Shown: positions 24,695 to 33,726, counted from the stretch's first letter. The stretch: 33,970 nucleotides of DNA from Gemmataceae bacterium (GCA_009692005.1 SHZZ01000038.1:1-33970); one strand, 5' to 3'. The notes: a model not told the origin generated them from the sequence alone. Program-made: numbers and translations.

Positions 24695-25605
24695 GTCAAG
24701 AAAACCCAGGCATCCTGCCGGGCCAATTAACCCGGGCCAGGATTTACTTAATCGCGGCTTCCTTGCTCTGGAGCACGAGCGGGTTTTTCACCCGGCTTTT
24801 GCAGTCCACCAAAAGTGAAGGTGAGTTGGAAACAATTCATCCCACGCAAATGGCTTGCTTCCGGGCCCTATTTGCCGCTTTGGGAATGACTGTCTGGCTG
24901 CGTCGTGGAGATTTCACTTTTCGCCCGCCCATGGTCCCGACGGTAATGAGTTTCGCTGCAATGAACATTCTGTTTGTGACGGCGCTGGCGCTCGGCAGCG
25001 CCGCCAACGCCATTTTGCTGCAATACACGGCGCTGATCTGGTTTATTGTCTTTTCCATTTATTTTCTCAAGGAAAAGCCAGACACCAAGGCTATCCAGGC
25101 CCTGGCACCCGGGCTCTTGGGCATTGTCATCATGGTGGCGGGGGGTTGGAACGCTGGCGAAGGGCCCATTATTGCCATTGCCCTGGGCAGCGGCCTGGCC
25201 TACGCGGGAGTCATCATCGGCATTCGCCACATGCGGGATGTCGCGCCACCGTGGATCACATTTTGCAATCACCTGGTTGCAGGGCTCATTCTTGTTCCCT
25301 TCATTTGGCAATGGCCCATGCCCAGTTCCAAACAGTTGTTGATTTTGTTTGTTTGGGGAGTGTTTCAAATGGGGGTGCCTTACCTGCTGGCGGCAAAAAG
25401 TTTAAAAGTCATCAGCCCGCAAGAGGCTGGAATCCTTACCCTTTTGGAACCGGTATTCAATCCCATCTGGGCCTACCTGATTGCCCCCGAAAGGGAAGTC
25501 CCTACTCTTTCCACGATTGTTGGCGGGGTTTTTCTCCTCTCAGCGCTGCTATGGCGCTTTTGGCCATTCGGGAAAAAAGCGAATGGCGACCTGTCCGCCA
25601 GGTGA
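24691..25605 (+). CDS. EamA-type (DMT superfamily) transporter
   Basis: The 304-residue membrane protein has about ten predicted spans in two homologous EamA halves. The first contains LLWSTSGFFTRLL and MNILFVTALALGSAANAILLQYTA. The second contains GSGLAYAGVIIGIRHMR and GVPYLLAAKSLKVISPQEAGILTLLEPVF, the typical family ending. It is likely a metabolite or amino-acid exporter; the substrate is unknown. Translation is coupled to the GNAT gene by ATGA, hinting that acetyltransferase and exporter may handle the same small molecule. No terminator was seen before the next plus-strand gene 96 nt downstream. Confidence 0.9.
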   Translation: MSQENPGILPGQLTRARIYLIAASLLWSTSGFFTRLLQSTKSEGELETIHPTQMACFRALFAALGMTVWLRRGDFTFRPPMVPTVMSFAAMNILFVTALALGSAANAILLQYTALIWFIVFSIYFLKEKPDTKAIQALAPGLLGIVIMVAGGWNAGEGPIIAIALGSGLAYAGVIIGIRHMRDVAPPWITFCNHLVAGLILVPFIWQWPMPSSKQLLILFVWGVFQMGVPYLLAAKSLKVISPQEAGILTLLEPVFNPIWAYLIAPEREVPTLSTIVGGVFLLSALLWRFWPFGKKANGDLSAR

Positions 25606-25701
25606 GAATTCAAGGATTTTCTTGGCTTTGTTCCTCGATCCCCCATAAATTCCTTGCAGAATGCCCTGAGTTTCCTTCACCGCATAGCTGGAGAAATATC
25701 C

Positions 25702-26304
25702 ATGCGATTATCCCTGTTGATACCTGCTGTCATGGGTTTGGCCTTGGCGTGTTTTCTTCCGGGCGTTTCCGCCGAGGAAGAAAAGTGGGTTTCCTTATTT
25801 AATGGCAAAGACTTGACTGGGTGGAAAACTCACCCTGCGGACAAGGCCAAGTGGGAAGTCAAGGATGGCGTGATTGTGGGCACGGGCACTGCGGGCCACC
25901 TGTTCAGCGAACGGGGCGATTACAAGAATTTTCGCTACCGGATGGAAGCCTCGATCAGCAACAAAGGTAACAGCGGCCAGTATTTCCGGACGAAGTTTGC
26001 CAAGGCATTTCCCCCGGGTTTGGAAGCGCAAATCAACAGCACTGGTGGCGACCCTGTAAAGACCGGCAGCCTTTACAATGTGGTCAAGGTTTTGGACCGT
26101 CTGGTGGAACCCGACACTTTTTTTGTTCAAGAGGTCATTGCCAAGGGCAACCACATTGTCATCAAGGTGAATGGCAAAATGACGGTGGACACGATGCTGA
26201 CGGGGAAGTTCGCGGATTTCACAGAAGGGCATTTTGCCATCCAACAGCACGATCCGGGCTCCACGGTAAAGATCAAACGGGTTGAAGTTATCGAGATGCC
26301 CTAG
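25702..26304 (+). CDS. Secreted DUF1080 protein, second copy
   Basis: The 200-residue product has a signal peptide (MRLSLLIPAVMGLALACFLP to VSAEE). One DUF1080 domain follows, starting WVSLFNGKDLTGWKTHP, with NKGNSGQYFRTKF in the centre and GHFAIQQHDPGSTVKIKRVEV at the end. It diverges considerably from the copy at 4633-5322, so it is not a recent duplicate. The start at 25702 is supported by GGAG 9 nt upstream and by the signal peptide; the open frame begins at 25654. It lies alone between the EamA gene and the convergent LPS-transport gene. It is probably a glycan-active secreted enzyme, though many DUF1080 proteins are uncharacterised. Confidence 0.88.
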   Translation: MRLSLLIPAVMGLALACFLPGVSAEEEKWVSLFNGKDLTGWKTHPADKAKWEVKDGVIVGTGTAGHLFSERGDYKNFRYRMEASISNKGNSGQYFRTKFAKAFPPGLEAQINSTGGDPVKTGSLYNVVKVLDRLVEPDTFFVQEVIAKGNHIVIKVNGKMTVDTMLTGKFADFTEGHFAIQQHDPGSTVKIKRVEVIEMP

Positions 26305-26361
26305 GTTGAACCGGGCTGGAAATGAAGAGGTCAAGGCTGCTGGTCAAGGGTGAAGCTGAGA

Positions 26362-29300
26362 TTAATTCCCGCCGCCGTTCAGCCAGCGGCCTTCATCAAT
26401 GCGGAACTGGCCAGTAGCGCGGTTGTAAGTGATCTTTCTGCCTTTTATTTCTTCGGGTGGCAGTCCCTGGCGGACCCGCTTGTATAAAGTGGCTGTGCCA
26501 TTTTCTCCCCCGTTGAAAATCACCAAGTCCTTGGCCTCCTCGTAGGAAACTTGCTCGGCGCGGCCCCAGAATTCCTGAGCCTGCACTACCACACGACCCT
26601 TGGCCCGCATCTCTTGTTGGGCTTTTCCCTTGGCTTGCGTGGTTAGAACATCCAGGCGGTCGCAACGCAGGTACATCCCGCCCTTGGGCAAATTGTCGAG
26701 TACGGCGTCGAGGTCGATTTCAATATTTGGGTTTTCACAGGGGAAATTTAAAACGCGCACATTTTCTAAAAATGTTGCTGTGTTGCTCAGGCTGTTGCCA
26801 TACATGCTGCGCAAAAAGGTAACATGGGTGAGCTTCATCACCTCAGTGGTTTTATCCTTGGAATTGCTGGTAGTGATGGCGGTTGGCTTGGGAGGGGTTT
26901 CCGGGCTAACGGGAGCAAAGAGGGCATCGCCGCCCCCCAGTTGCAAGATGCGGACTTCCCCAGGTCCCGATGCTCGGACTTCGTTCCCTTCTTTGGCCTG
27001 CTTGCCGTCTTCGTCATCGCGGTCGAGTCGGTTCATGGATAGTGTGATCGCCTGGATGCGGTGGTATTTCACCAGTCGGTCTTCCAAACGAATGATCTCC
27101 TCCACGCGGACATTGCGGTCGCAGACGAGATTTAAAACCCGTGCCGGCTGGCCGACTTTATTCCCCGCCCTGAGGGAGACTTCCTTGTCGAAGAAGACCT
27201 GCAAGGATTGGCAGGCCAGGCGGGAGTTTTCCTGTTCGGCCTGAATGCCGCCATGAAACTCGGCGAATTTCCCATTGAAGAACATCGACTTGTTCCAGTG
27301 CACCTCAAGGGGAACTGCCTTGTTCAACTTGTTTCCCTGGAAGTTCGTGGTGCTTTCCATTTGCATGGCGCCGACACCATTGACCCAGGCCTTGTTGGTC
27401 GCCTGGTCAATGTTGACTTCGGGGCCAACAATTAGCATGCGGTCCATGCGCAACTGAGCCAGGTCGCCAGTGACAACCAGGAAATTTCCCTCGGGCCCAT
27501 AGGTCATTTGCAGGGTGTCGCCTTTGACATCGACGCCTTTTTCCCCCACTTTGGACGGGTCTTGCTTGACATGCACCGAGCCCTCGGTCCAGACCTTCTC
27601 GAAGCGGTTTTTCCCCGGGAATTGAATGATCCAGGCCTCGATGGAACGGGCGGTCAGTTCTAACGGTGGATCCCTTTTCTCTTTGCCATCTCCCTTGAGA
27701 GGTTGACCCAAGTCGAGCCCTAAAACAGGCCCCAGGATTTTTTCCTTGGGCATGGGGCTGCCCGGCAGTTTGCCATTCTGCTTGGGATCAGCGCTTGGCG
27801 CGGGCGGGTTGGCCTCGCCTGGCGGCGGGTCGCGAAACCAGACAGTCAGGCGGCCGCTCTCCTTGATGATCAAGTCGCGGGAAATGGAGGCAACATTTCC
27901 AATGCCTTCCACGCGGTGGATTTTTTTTCCGCCCTGTGCTGGCGCGGCCTCTTTTTTCAGCGAGCTGGCCTCTGGCTTGGCCTTTGGCTTGGGTTCCGGC
28001 TTGGGCGGCGCCAGCCAGACTTTCAAGGTATCCGCACTCAATTCCTGTTCCTCTTTCGGGTTCAGAAACCTGGCTTTGCCTTTCAAAACGAGCAATTCAT
28101 GCGGCCCCTCCCGCGTGGAAAGAAGTTGGTCGGTCCAGAATGCCTTGACCGGTTTTCCCTGACCGGTTTTTTCTCGTTCATGCATCTCTATCCAACCGGG
28201 TCCAGTGGCCTGCGCTTTTTGAAACGAAGTGGACCCCGCAACCTTGGGGTCGGCCTTCTCCTCTGTCAGGGTCATTTGCGGGCAGTGAAGTACATTGCCT
28301 TCCTTGATGGCCCAAATTTCCGGCGAGCCTTTCAAAGTGGCGGATTGAGTCCGGGCATCGTAATAAAAATCGTTGCCATGCGCTTCCAGGTGATCCGCCT
28401 CGGAAGTGAGCACCACCTCTTTCCCGGTGGCCCTGGCGGTTTGGATGTCCATGCCTGTTTCCAGGCTTTTTTCCTCGCGTGCAACTCCTGAGGCAGGGTC
28501 GGCGCCATCCTTCCTGCGCAACTCTAGCGTCAGTTTCTCGCACACCAGTTGGTCGACCGCGCCTTTGGTGTCGTGGTAGCGGTTGACCGTTACTTCTCGC
28601 ACGGGCGCCCCGGGTTTGAGACCAGCGTCAAAAACTGCCAGATCCATTCCCTTTTGAAGGAAGTAGTCAAAGGTTCCCTGGGTTTTGATGGTTATGTGGG
28701 ACTTATCCTTGGCTCCAGTGGATTCTGTGCTCTGAGGTGGAGAATCTTTTTTATGCCCCGGGTTCCCCAAAAAATTCGAGTTGCCATCGATGTAAAGATG
28801 CATGTCCACTTGCGAGAGGAGTTTGATTCTGCGGACGCCGGAAATAGGATCGCCCTTGGCCTTTTTGGCCTGGGCCGGAGTAGCGCCAGGAGTTTCCGAA
28901 AGGAGTTCCATTTCGAAACCGACGCCGTGGATTTCCGTCGGCTTGGGCTTGCTGGAGTTGTCGGTCAAGTGCAAGGCGTCGGCCGACCAGACGAGGCTTT
29001 TGTTTTCCTGATAAAAGAGCGGCCCGTTGGGAATGAAAATAAAAATGTCGTCGTCGCGAGCGGAAGTTTTGCGGTTGTTGACCACCTCGATTTTGCCGCT
29101 GATTTCCGCGCCCACCACCTTGCGGCTGCCGATGTCGGTCAGGTGAGCTATGGGCCTGTCGAACTTCAAGAAAGCGACCTCGCCCCGAATGGTGTTGATT
29201 TCCTGCTGCCGACTTTCGGATTTATCCTTGTTGAAAAGAGCCACGCTTAGCGGGGCGAGGCGGACGCGCCCATCGGGCTCGACTTGAAACAGGTCGGCGG

Positions 29301-29571
29301 CAAAAACCATTCTGCGCGAGTTGATTTCAATTTTGATCTTGCGGTTGATTTCCGGGCATTCTTGGCCAAAGGCCTGCTGCAAGCGGTAAACCACGCGGCT
29401 GGTGGTTCGGGCTGGCAAGGGCGGAAGGTCTTCCTTGGCGCGCGCGTAAAAGCCGGCGGGCAAGGGGGGCATGCCATCAATCCCGCCCAGCACCCAGCCG
29501 TAGCCCAGGTACATGGCCAGGAAAAGGCTGAAGCCAAATCCCAGGAGCAAAATCCTTTTTGGGGTCCACAC
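26362..29571 (-). CDS. Giant LptC/OstA-like lipopolysaccharide-transport protein
   Basis: The 1,069-residue protein has one N-terminal membrane anchor (about 7-29) and a large extracytoplasmic part rich in beta-strands. Residues about 60-270 resemble an LptC-like region (NRKIKIEINSRRM, WSADALHLTD). OstA/LptA-like strand repeats appear at about 375-435 (TSEADHLEAHGNDFYYDA), 489-519, 665-737 and 969-1069 (MRAKGRVVVQAQEFWGRAEQVSYEE). A Lys/Pro/Ala-rich linker lies near 519-547. E. coli LptC and LptA are each under 200 residues, so this looks like an anchored fusion or expanded bridge. The start is GTG, with AGGAG 10 nt upstream. It follows kdsC by 37 nt on the same strand, as in the Proteobacterial kdsD-kdsC-lptC-lptA order. 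Function is inferred from context and repeats. Confidence 0.75.
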   Translation of the reverse strand: MWTPKRILLLGFGFSLFLAMYLGYGWVLGGIDGMPPLPAGFYARAKEDLPPLPARTTSRVVYRLQQAFGQECPEINRKIKIEINSRRMVFAADLFQVEPDGRVRLAPLSVALFNKDKSESRQQEINTIRGEVAFLKFDRPIAHLTDIGSRKVVGAEISGKIEVVNNRKTSARDDDIFIFIPNGPLFYQENKSLVWSADALHLTDNSSKPKPTEIHGVGFEMELLSETPGATPAQAKKAKGDPISGVRRIKLLSQVDMHLYIDGNSNFLGNPGHKKDSPPQSTESTGAKDKSHITIKTQGTFDYFLQKGMDLAVFDAGLKPGAPVREVTVNRYHDTKGAVDQLVCEKLTLELRRKDGADPASGVAREEKSLETGMDIQTARATGKEVVLTSEADHLEAHGNDFYYDARTQSATLKGSPEIWAIKEGNVLHCPQMTLTEEKADPKVAGSTSFQKAQATGPGWIEMHEREKTGQGKPVKAFWTDQLLSTREGPHELLVLKGKARFLNPKEEQELSADTLKVWLAPPKPEPKPKAKPEASSLKKEAAPAQGGKKIHRVEGIGNVASISRDLIIKESGRLTVWFRDPPPGEANPPAPSADPKQNGKLPGSPMPKEKILGPVLGLDLGQPLKGDGKEKRDPPLELTARSIEAWIIQFPGKNRFEKVWTEGSVHVKQDPSKVGEKGVDVKGDTLQMTYGPEGNFLVVTGDLAQLRMDRMLIVGPEVNIDQATNKAWVNGVGAMQMESTTNFQGNKLNKAVPLEVHWNKSMFFNGKFAEFHGGIQAEQENSRLACQSLQVFFDKEVSLRAGNKVGQPARVLNLVCDRNVRVEEIIRLEDRLVKYHRIQAITLSMNRLDRDDEDGKQAKEGNEVRASGPGEVRILQLGGGDALFAPVSPETPPKPTAITTSNSKDKTTEVMKLTHVTFLRSMYGNSLSNTATFLENVRVLNFPCENPNIEIDLDAVLDNLPKGGMYLRCDRLDVLTTQAKGKAQQEMRAKGRVVVQAQEFWGRAEQVSYEEAKDLVIFNGGENGTATLYKRVRQGLPPEEIKGRKITYNRATGQFRIDEGRWLNGGGN

Positions 29572-29608
29572 TGCTGCCTGACTCCTTGAATCGTTTAACC
29601 AAATTTCC

Positions 29609-30151
29609 TTAGACGCCTACCAGGGCCCATTTCCCTTGCACTTGCAAAATCAATTCAGCGATTTCACGAACGCCACAGCGGCCAGCCGGCGCTTGCGTGA
29701 CATAATGTGCCGCCTGGCGAACTTCCCAACTGCCATCGCCCGGGGCTACACCCAGCCCGCAGGCCTGGATTGGCCCCAGGTCCGCCAGGTCATCCCCCAT
29801 AAAGCAGGTTGACGGCGCGTTCTCACCCGTGGCGGTCCAAATCCCTTGCAGGGACTTCATTTTGTCCTTCGATCCTTGCACCACCAGGCTGACCCCGAGT
29901 TCTTTGGCTCGCAGCTCAACCACGGAAGATTCTCTGCCGGTGATAATGGCGGTGCGAATGCCCGCTTCGCCTAACGCCTTAATCGCCATGCCATCGCGGA
30001 CATTAAAGACTTTCCACTCAACCCCGCTGCCGTTGTGAATAATCCCGCCCCCGGTGAGGACCCCATCCACATCCATGACAAACAAACGGATGCTCTGGCA
30101 TCGCTGCTTGAGGGATTTTTTCTGGATAGTTGGCTGCTCAACAGTATTCAT
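29609..30151 (-). CDS. kdsC: KdsC-like HAD phosphatase (Kdo-8-phosphate phosphatase)
   Basis: The 180-residue C0-type HAD phosphatase removes phosphate from Kdo-8-phosphate. The nucleophile motif is DVDGVLT (27-33, with D27 and D29). Motif II is IITGRESSVVELRAKELG, the motif III lysine is in GSKDKMKSL, and motif IV is MGDDLADL. NVRDGMAIKAL and the C-terminal AGRCGVREIAELIL are typical of KdsC. The ATG overlaps the kdsD stop as ATGA. With kdsD directly upstream the Kdo assignment is strong, although related phosphatases act on other sialic-acid-like sugars. Confidence 0.9.
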   Translation of the reverse strand: MNTVEQPTIQKKSLKQRCQSIRLFVMDVDGVLTGGGIIHNGSGVEWKVFNVRDGMAIKALGEAGIRTAIITGRESSVVELRAKELGVSLVVQGSKDKMKSLQGIWTATGENAPSTCFMGDDLADLGPIQACGLGVAPGDGSWEVRQAAHYVTQAPAGRCGVREIAELILQVQGKWALVGV

Positions 30152-31209
30152 GCGACGCGGGCCCCCTGCGACAGCCCGGGGGCAAAGCCAATTAAATCGG
30201 TGATGTCTAAAAGCCCAGCAGGGCGCTGGCCCCCATCCACCACGGGGACCTCGCTGAGTTTCCTCGTTCGCATGAGGTCAAGGGCCTGCTCCAACTTCGA
30301 TCCGAGGGTGACCGTGAGAGGTTTGCGGGTCATGACTTCTGCAATCGGCCGGTCGAGCGCCTCATCCATCCGTTTTTCAATCAGCCTTGCCAGGTCGCTA
30401 TCGGTGAAGAGGCCGCTCAAAATCCCGGAATCCGCAGTGAGCATGACGGCGCCTGTTCTCCGTCCCTGCTGGCCAACGCAAGAAAAAACTTCCCGCACCG
30501 TTTGCCAATCGGGGGATATGCGCAATTCTTGCCCATGGCGCATGACACTTTCCACCGACATCAGTTTCTTGCCCAGGCTTCCCGCCGGGTGGAAACGGGC
30601 AAACTCCTCGGGGCTGAAAGATCTGGCCTGGCTGAGGCAAAAGGCCATGGCATCGCCGACGGCGATCATGGCGGTGCTGCTGGCGCTGGGCGCCAGCCCC
30701 AATGGACAAACTTCTTCCAAGGGGCCATAAGCAATCGTTACATCGGCGCGTTTGGCCAGGGTGCTTTGTCGGTTGCCCGTGAGGCCGATAATTCCGGCAC
30801 ATTCCTGGCGCAGCGGGCCAAGAAGCCTCAAGATTTCTTCACTTTCTCCACTATGGGAAAGTACCAGCGCCAGGTCCTGGGGATGAACCATTCCCAGGTC
30901 GCCATGGACGGCGCGAACAGCATCGAGAAAATACGAGCGCGTTCCGGTGGAGTTAAGTGTGCCAACCATTTTGTAACCGACATCGGCGCTTTTTCCCGTG
31001 CCGGTGATCGCCAGCCTTCCCACCCCTTTTTCCGTCATGGCCCAAATTTTTTGAATACTGTTGAGAAAGGAATCTCCCAGGCGAGAAGCGACCAGTTCAA
31101 GCGCGGCAGACTCCTCCCGGATCAATTCTCGGGCGAAATCCAAAGCCTCCACTGCCAGGAATTCTGTCCCGGTGGGAAACCGCAGCGGGTTGACATCCCT
31201 TTCTGCCAT
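30148..31209 (-). CDS. kdsD: Arabinose-5-phosphate isomerase (KpsF/GutQ/KdsD family)
   Basis: The 353-residue enzyme converts ribulose 5-phosphate to arabinose 5-phosphate, the first dedicated Kdo precursor. It has an N-terminal SIS domain with ITGTGKSADVG (68-78), VHGDLGMV (101-108, with the conserved His) and SHSGES (118-123), then CPLGLAPSASST. Two C-terminal CBS domains follow (about 215-340). The start at 31209 is chosen because the family begins near there and the frame extension to 31383 is Ser/Pro/Arg-rich with no homology features. The ribosome site is weak. It heads the kdsD-kdsC-LptC/OstA-like unit. Confidence 0.93.
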   Translation of the reverse strand: MAERDVNPLRFPTGTEFLAVEALDFARELIREESAALELVASRLGDSFLNSIQKIWAMTEKGVGRLAITGTGKSADVGYKMVGTLNSTGTRSYFLDAVRAVHGDLGMVHPQDLALVLSHSGESEEILRLLGPLRQECAGIIGLTGNRQSTLAKRADVTIAYGPLEEVCPLGLAPSASSTAMIAVGDAMAFCLSQARSFSPEEFARFHPAGSLGKKLMSVESVMRHGQELRISPDWQTVREVFSCVGQQGRRTGAVMLTADSGILSGLFTDSDLARLIEKRMDEALDRPIAEVMTRKPLTVTLGSKLEQALDLMRTRKLSEVPVVDGGQRPAGLLDITDLIGFAPGLSQGARVA

Positions 31210-31394
31210 TGGAAACCCAATTCCCTTCCCTGAAATGAGGTTACAAAACCTGGAGTGTCCTCCTATGCCCGATAGGGGTAGGGGTTGGCAAGATCGTTTT
31301 AATAGACGGGGTAAAAAGGGGAGAAAAGAGAAAGGCAAGGCAAACCGGGAGGAATAGCCAAGGATTTTCCTCGTCCACGGCACCCCCGGCCCTT

Positions 31395-31400
31395 TATAAT
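31395..31400 (+). promoter_or_regulatory. Candidate -10 element of the secreted CxxC-protein gene
   Basis: A perfect TATAAT lies 38 nt before the start codon at 31439, within the 229-bp divergent gap to kdsD. No convincing -35 hexamer is seen 16-18 nt upstream. It resembles the isolated TATAAT upstream of purL. Confidence 0.35.
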
Positions 31401-31438
31401 TCTTTCAACCCCGCCTTGGCAAATGGAAAATTACATTC

Positions 31439-31990
31439 ATGCGCGCTTTGAATTTCCTGGTTCTATTTTTCGCCGCCACGGTTGCGCTGGGCGCTCCGCA
31501 GGTGGGCAAAAATCTTCCCCCCTACACCATGCTGGTAATTGCCGGGGATGAACGGGGTAAACTCCACTGTTATGTTTGCGAACATGGGGGAAAGGAAGGA
31601 GTAATTCTTTTCGCCCGCCAGCCCGGCAAGACGCAAGGGGAAATCGCCTCCTGGATGGAAAGGCAACCGAAAAGCCGACCGCAATTCCATGGTTGGGTTA
31701 CCTTCCTGGAAAAAGACCCAGGCAGTGACAAGCCGATTTTCACTTGGGCCGAGGAAAATAAGCTCAGGCAAACGCCAGTGGGTAGATTCGAAGAGGAGTC
31801 TGGTCCGCCGGCCTATTTAATTGGTGAAAAAGACACTCTGCTGGCGCTGTACTTCCGGCAGGGGAAAGTTGCCGCCACTTTCCGGGCGGGAAACCCCGAA
31901 GAGGAAAAGCAAATCATCGCGGGGCTGGAAAAGGAACTGAAAAAGCACGGGCCCCTCCCCCCTGCAACAGGCGAAAAGGCAGGCAAGTAA
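31439..31990 (+). CDS. Small secreted protein with a CxxC motif, possibly thioredoxin-like
   Basis: I do not recognise a named family. The 183-residue product has a clear signal peptide (MRALNFLVLFFAATVALGAP). A compact mature domain contains LHCYVCEHGG (C44 and C47) followed by a hydrophobic strand GVILFARQP, an arrangement reminiscent of thioredoxin-fold proteins. However, the usual WCxxC context is absent. A lysine-rich C-terminal tail follows (GLEKELKKHG, then Pro and Gly). It should be exported. Possible roles are redox handling or metal binding; neither is shown. It diverges from kdsD and abuts the convergent sulfatase gene with no base between the two stop codons. Confidence 0.7.
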   Translation: MRALNFLVLFFAATVALGAPQVGKNLPPYTMLVIAGDERGKLHCYVCEHGGKEGVILFARQPGKTQGEIASWMERQPKSRPQFHGWVTFLEKDPGSDKPIFTWAEENKLRQTPVGRFEEESGPPAYLIGEKDTLLALYFRQGKVAATFRAGNPEEEKQIIAGLEKELKKHGPLPPATGEKAGK

Positions 31991-33640
31991 TTATTCCCCT
32001 GCCTTTTTCTTGCCGGCCTTGCCTTTGTTCAACCGGAAGGGGTCGATGTCCGTGAAGGGGGGCTTTTCAAAAGGCACGGGGGTTTTAACCAAGCGCGGAT
32101 CGCCCGCTTCTTTCAACTTCGCCAGCAACTGTTGCGATAGTTCCTGTTTGACCTGGGTATATTTACTTTCCTTGGCGACATTGTTGACCTGATCGGGGTC
32201 ATTGCTTAAATCGAACAGTTCTTCCGCCGGACGCTTGGCAAACGCAAGTTCGTAATGCCATTTCCATTTTGGGTCATTCGCGTGGGTCACAAGCCAGGCC
32301 TTTGTGGGGCTGGCATCCATATCAGCAAAGGCAGTGTAAGTGACATTTTGCAAACTGGCGAAATCCTGTTTGCTGTTCTTATCGGCTCCTTCCGGGTTGC
32401 CCATCGGCCAGCGATCAGGTTCAAAGTTGCGGATGTAAACAAAATCGCGGTTGCGGATCGAGCGCACGGGGTAAGGAAGATTGTTGTCGCGGGCAAAACC
32501 AACATGGCGCTCTCGGCCCGAGATTACCCAGGTTCGACTTGGATCAATCTGGCCGCTTTTTCCGGATTGCAAAAGAGGGAAAATGGAATTGCCATCAATC
32601 TTGCCTGGAAATTTCCCGCCTGCCACTTCCACGAATGTCGGAGCCAGGTCAGGAAGGAAAACAAAGTCATTTAAAACCCGGCTCCCTTTTCCACCGGGAA
32701 CGCGGACCACCAGGGGAACCGCCACGCCATGACTGTACAAATTGCATTTTCCATGAGGGACCCCTGGCATGCCATGGTCGCCCGATAAGACGATCAAGGT
32801 ATTCGTCAATTCGCCGGACTCCTCCAGTTTTTTCAGCAGCACGGCGACATAAGCATCCACCGCCTGGCATTCGCCGAGATAATCAGCGACATCCTGGCGC
32901 ACTTCCTCAACATCGGGAAGAAACTTGGGGAGCTTGCCCTTGAGATCATCGGGGTTGATGTTCCACAGTTTTTTGCCCGATCCTTTGATCCAGGTGCGGT
33001 GGGTCGTGGTGATCCCCAAAAAGTAGTGCCACGGCTGCCCGGTCTTGGAAGCGGCTTTGAAATCAGAAAAATTGCCGGCCACTTGAGCCAGTATCTCTTC
33101 TTTGGCTTTTTCCAAGGACATCCCTTTATCCATTCGGGTAGCCATCTCTTCGGAAAAATTATTCGGTGCGCGACCGGCCTTTTCATGGGCGAACTGCTGC
33201 CCGCCGAATGGGGCATCGGCGGGAGAACCAGGGCTCCAGACTTTGTAGCTTTTGCCGATCTGGTAGCCCAAGTCCTTGAGAAGCAGGGGAAAAGTTGGAA
33301 TGGAGGCGTCCCAAATCGCGCCTTGCAGGATGGCGCCGCGGCCGGTGTTAAAAAAATGTCGACCTGAAAGAAGTGAACTTCGGCAAGGGGTGCAGGAGGG
33401 CGCGTTGACAAAAGCATTTTTGAAAACTATTCCCTCGCGGGCCACCCGGTCCACCGCGGGGGTATGGATGACATCATTGATCGTGGGGCGCCCATCGAGT
33501 CCCTTGTAACAACTGGCATAGCGGCCCCAGTCGTCGGCAAAAACAAAGAGGATATTCCAACGGGGCGCTGTGTCAGCATAAACCGGAGTGAGAAAAACTC
33601 CGGCCACGATCAACGCCGCTAACTTTTGGAAACAACTCAT
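31991..33640 (-). CDS. Secreted formylglycine-type sulfatase
   Basis: The 549-residue protein has a signal peptide (cleavage near TPVYA) and an alkaline-phosphatase-like sulfatase domain. The active-site motif is SCTPCRSSLLSGR (82-94), a CxPxR site in which C83 would become formylglycine. Metal ligands are in FADDWG (D36, D37) and LSGDHGMPG; PHGKCNLYSHG supplies the lysine region. The C-terminal part has the usual ELFDLSNDPDQ segment. It would remove sulfate from polysaccharides or other esters outside the cytoplasm and needs a formylglycine-generating enzyme encoded elsewhere. ATG 33640 is chosen because AGGAG lies 6 nt upstream; the frame opens at 33670. The IS end lies 86 nt upstream of the start codon. 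Confidence 0.92.
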   Translation of the reverse strand: MSCFQKLAALIVAGVFLTPVYADTAPRWNILFVFADDWGRYASCYKGLDGRPTINDVIHTPAVDRVAREGIVFKNAFVNAPSCTPCRSSLLSGRHFFNTGRGAILQGAIWDASIPTFPLLLKDLGYQIGKSYKVWSPGSPADAPFGGQQFAHEKAGRAPNNFSEEMATRMDKGMSLEKAKEEILAQVAGNFSDFKAASKTGQPWHYFLGITTTHRTWIKGSGKKLWNINPDDLKGKLPKFLPDVEEVRQDVADYLGECQAVDAYVAVLLKKLEESGELTNTLIVLSGDHGMPGVPHGKCNLYSHGVAVPLVVRVPGGKGSRVLNDFVFLPDLAPTFVEVAGGKFPGKIDGNSIFPLLQSGKSGQIDPSRTWVISGRERHVGFARDNNLPYPVRSIRNRDFVYIRNFEPDRWPMGNPEGADKNSKQDFASLQNVTYTAFADMDASPTKAWLVTHANDPKWKWHYELAFAKRPAEELFDLSNDPDQVNNVAKESKYTQVKQELSQQLLAKLKEAGDPRLVKTPVPFEKPPFTDIDPFRLNKGKAGKKKAGE

Positions 33641-33726
33641 CCTTGCTCCTTTTGCTTGCCACCGTTTCACCTGAAGTTTATTTCAACTTCCGTCGGCTGT
33701 CCATTCAGCAAGTTCCAAGCTGTCTT

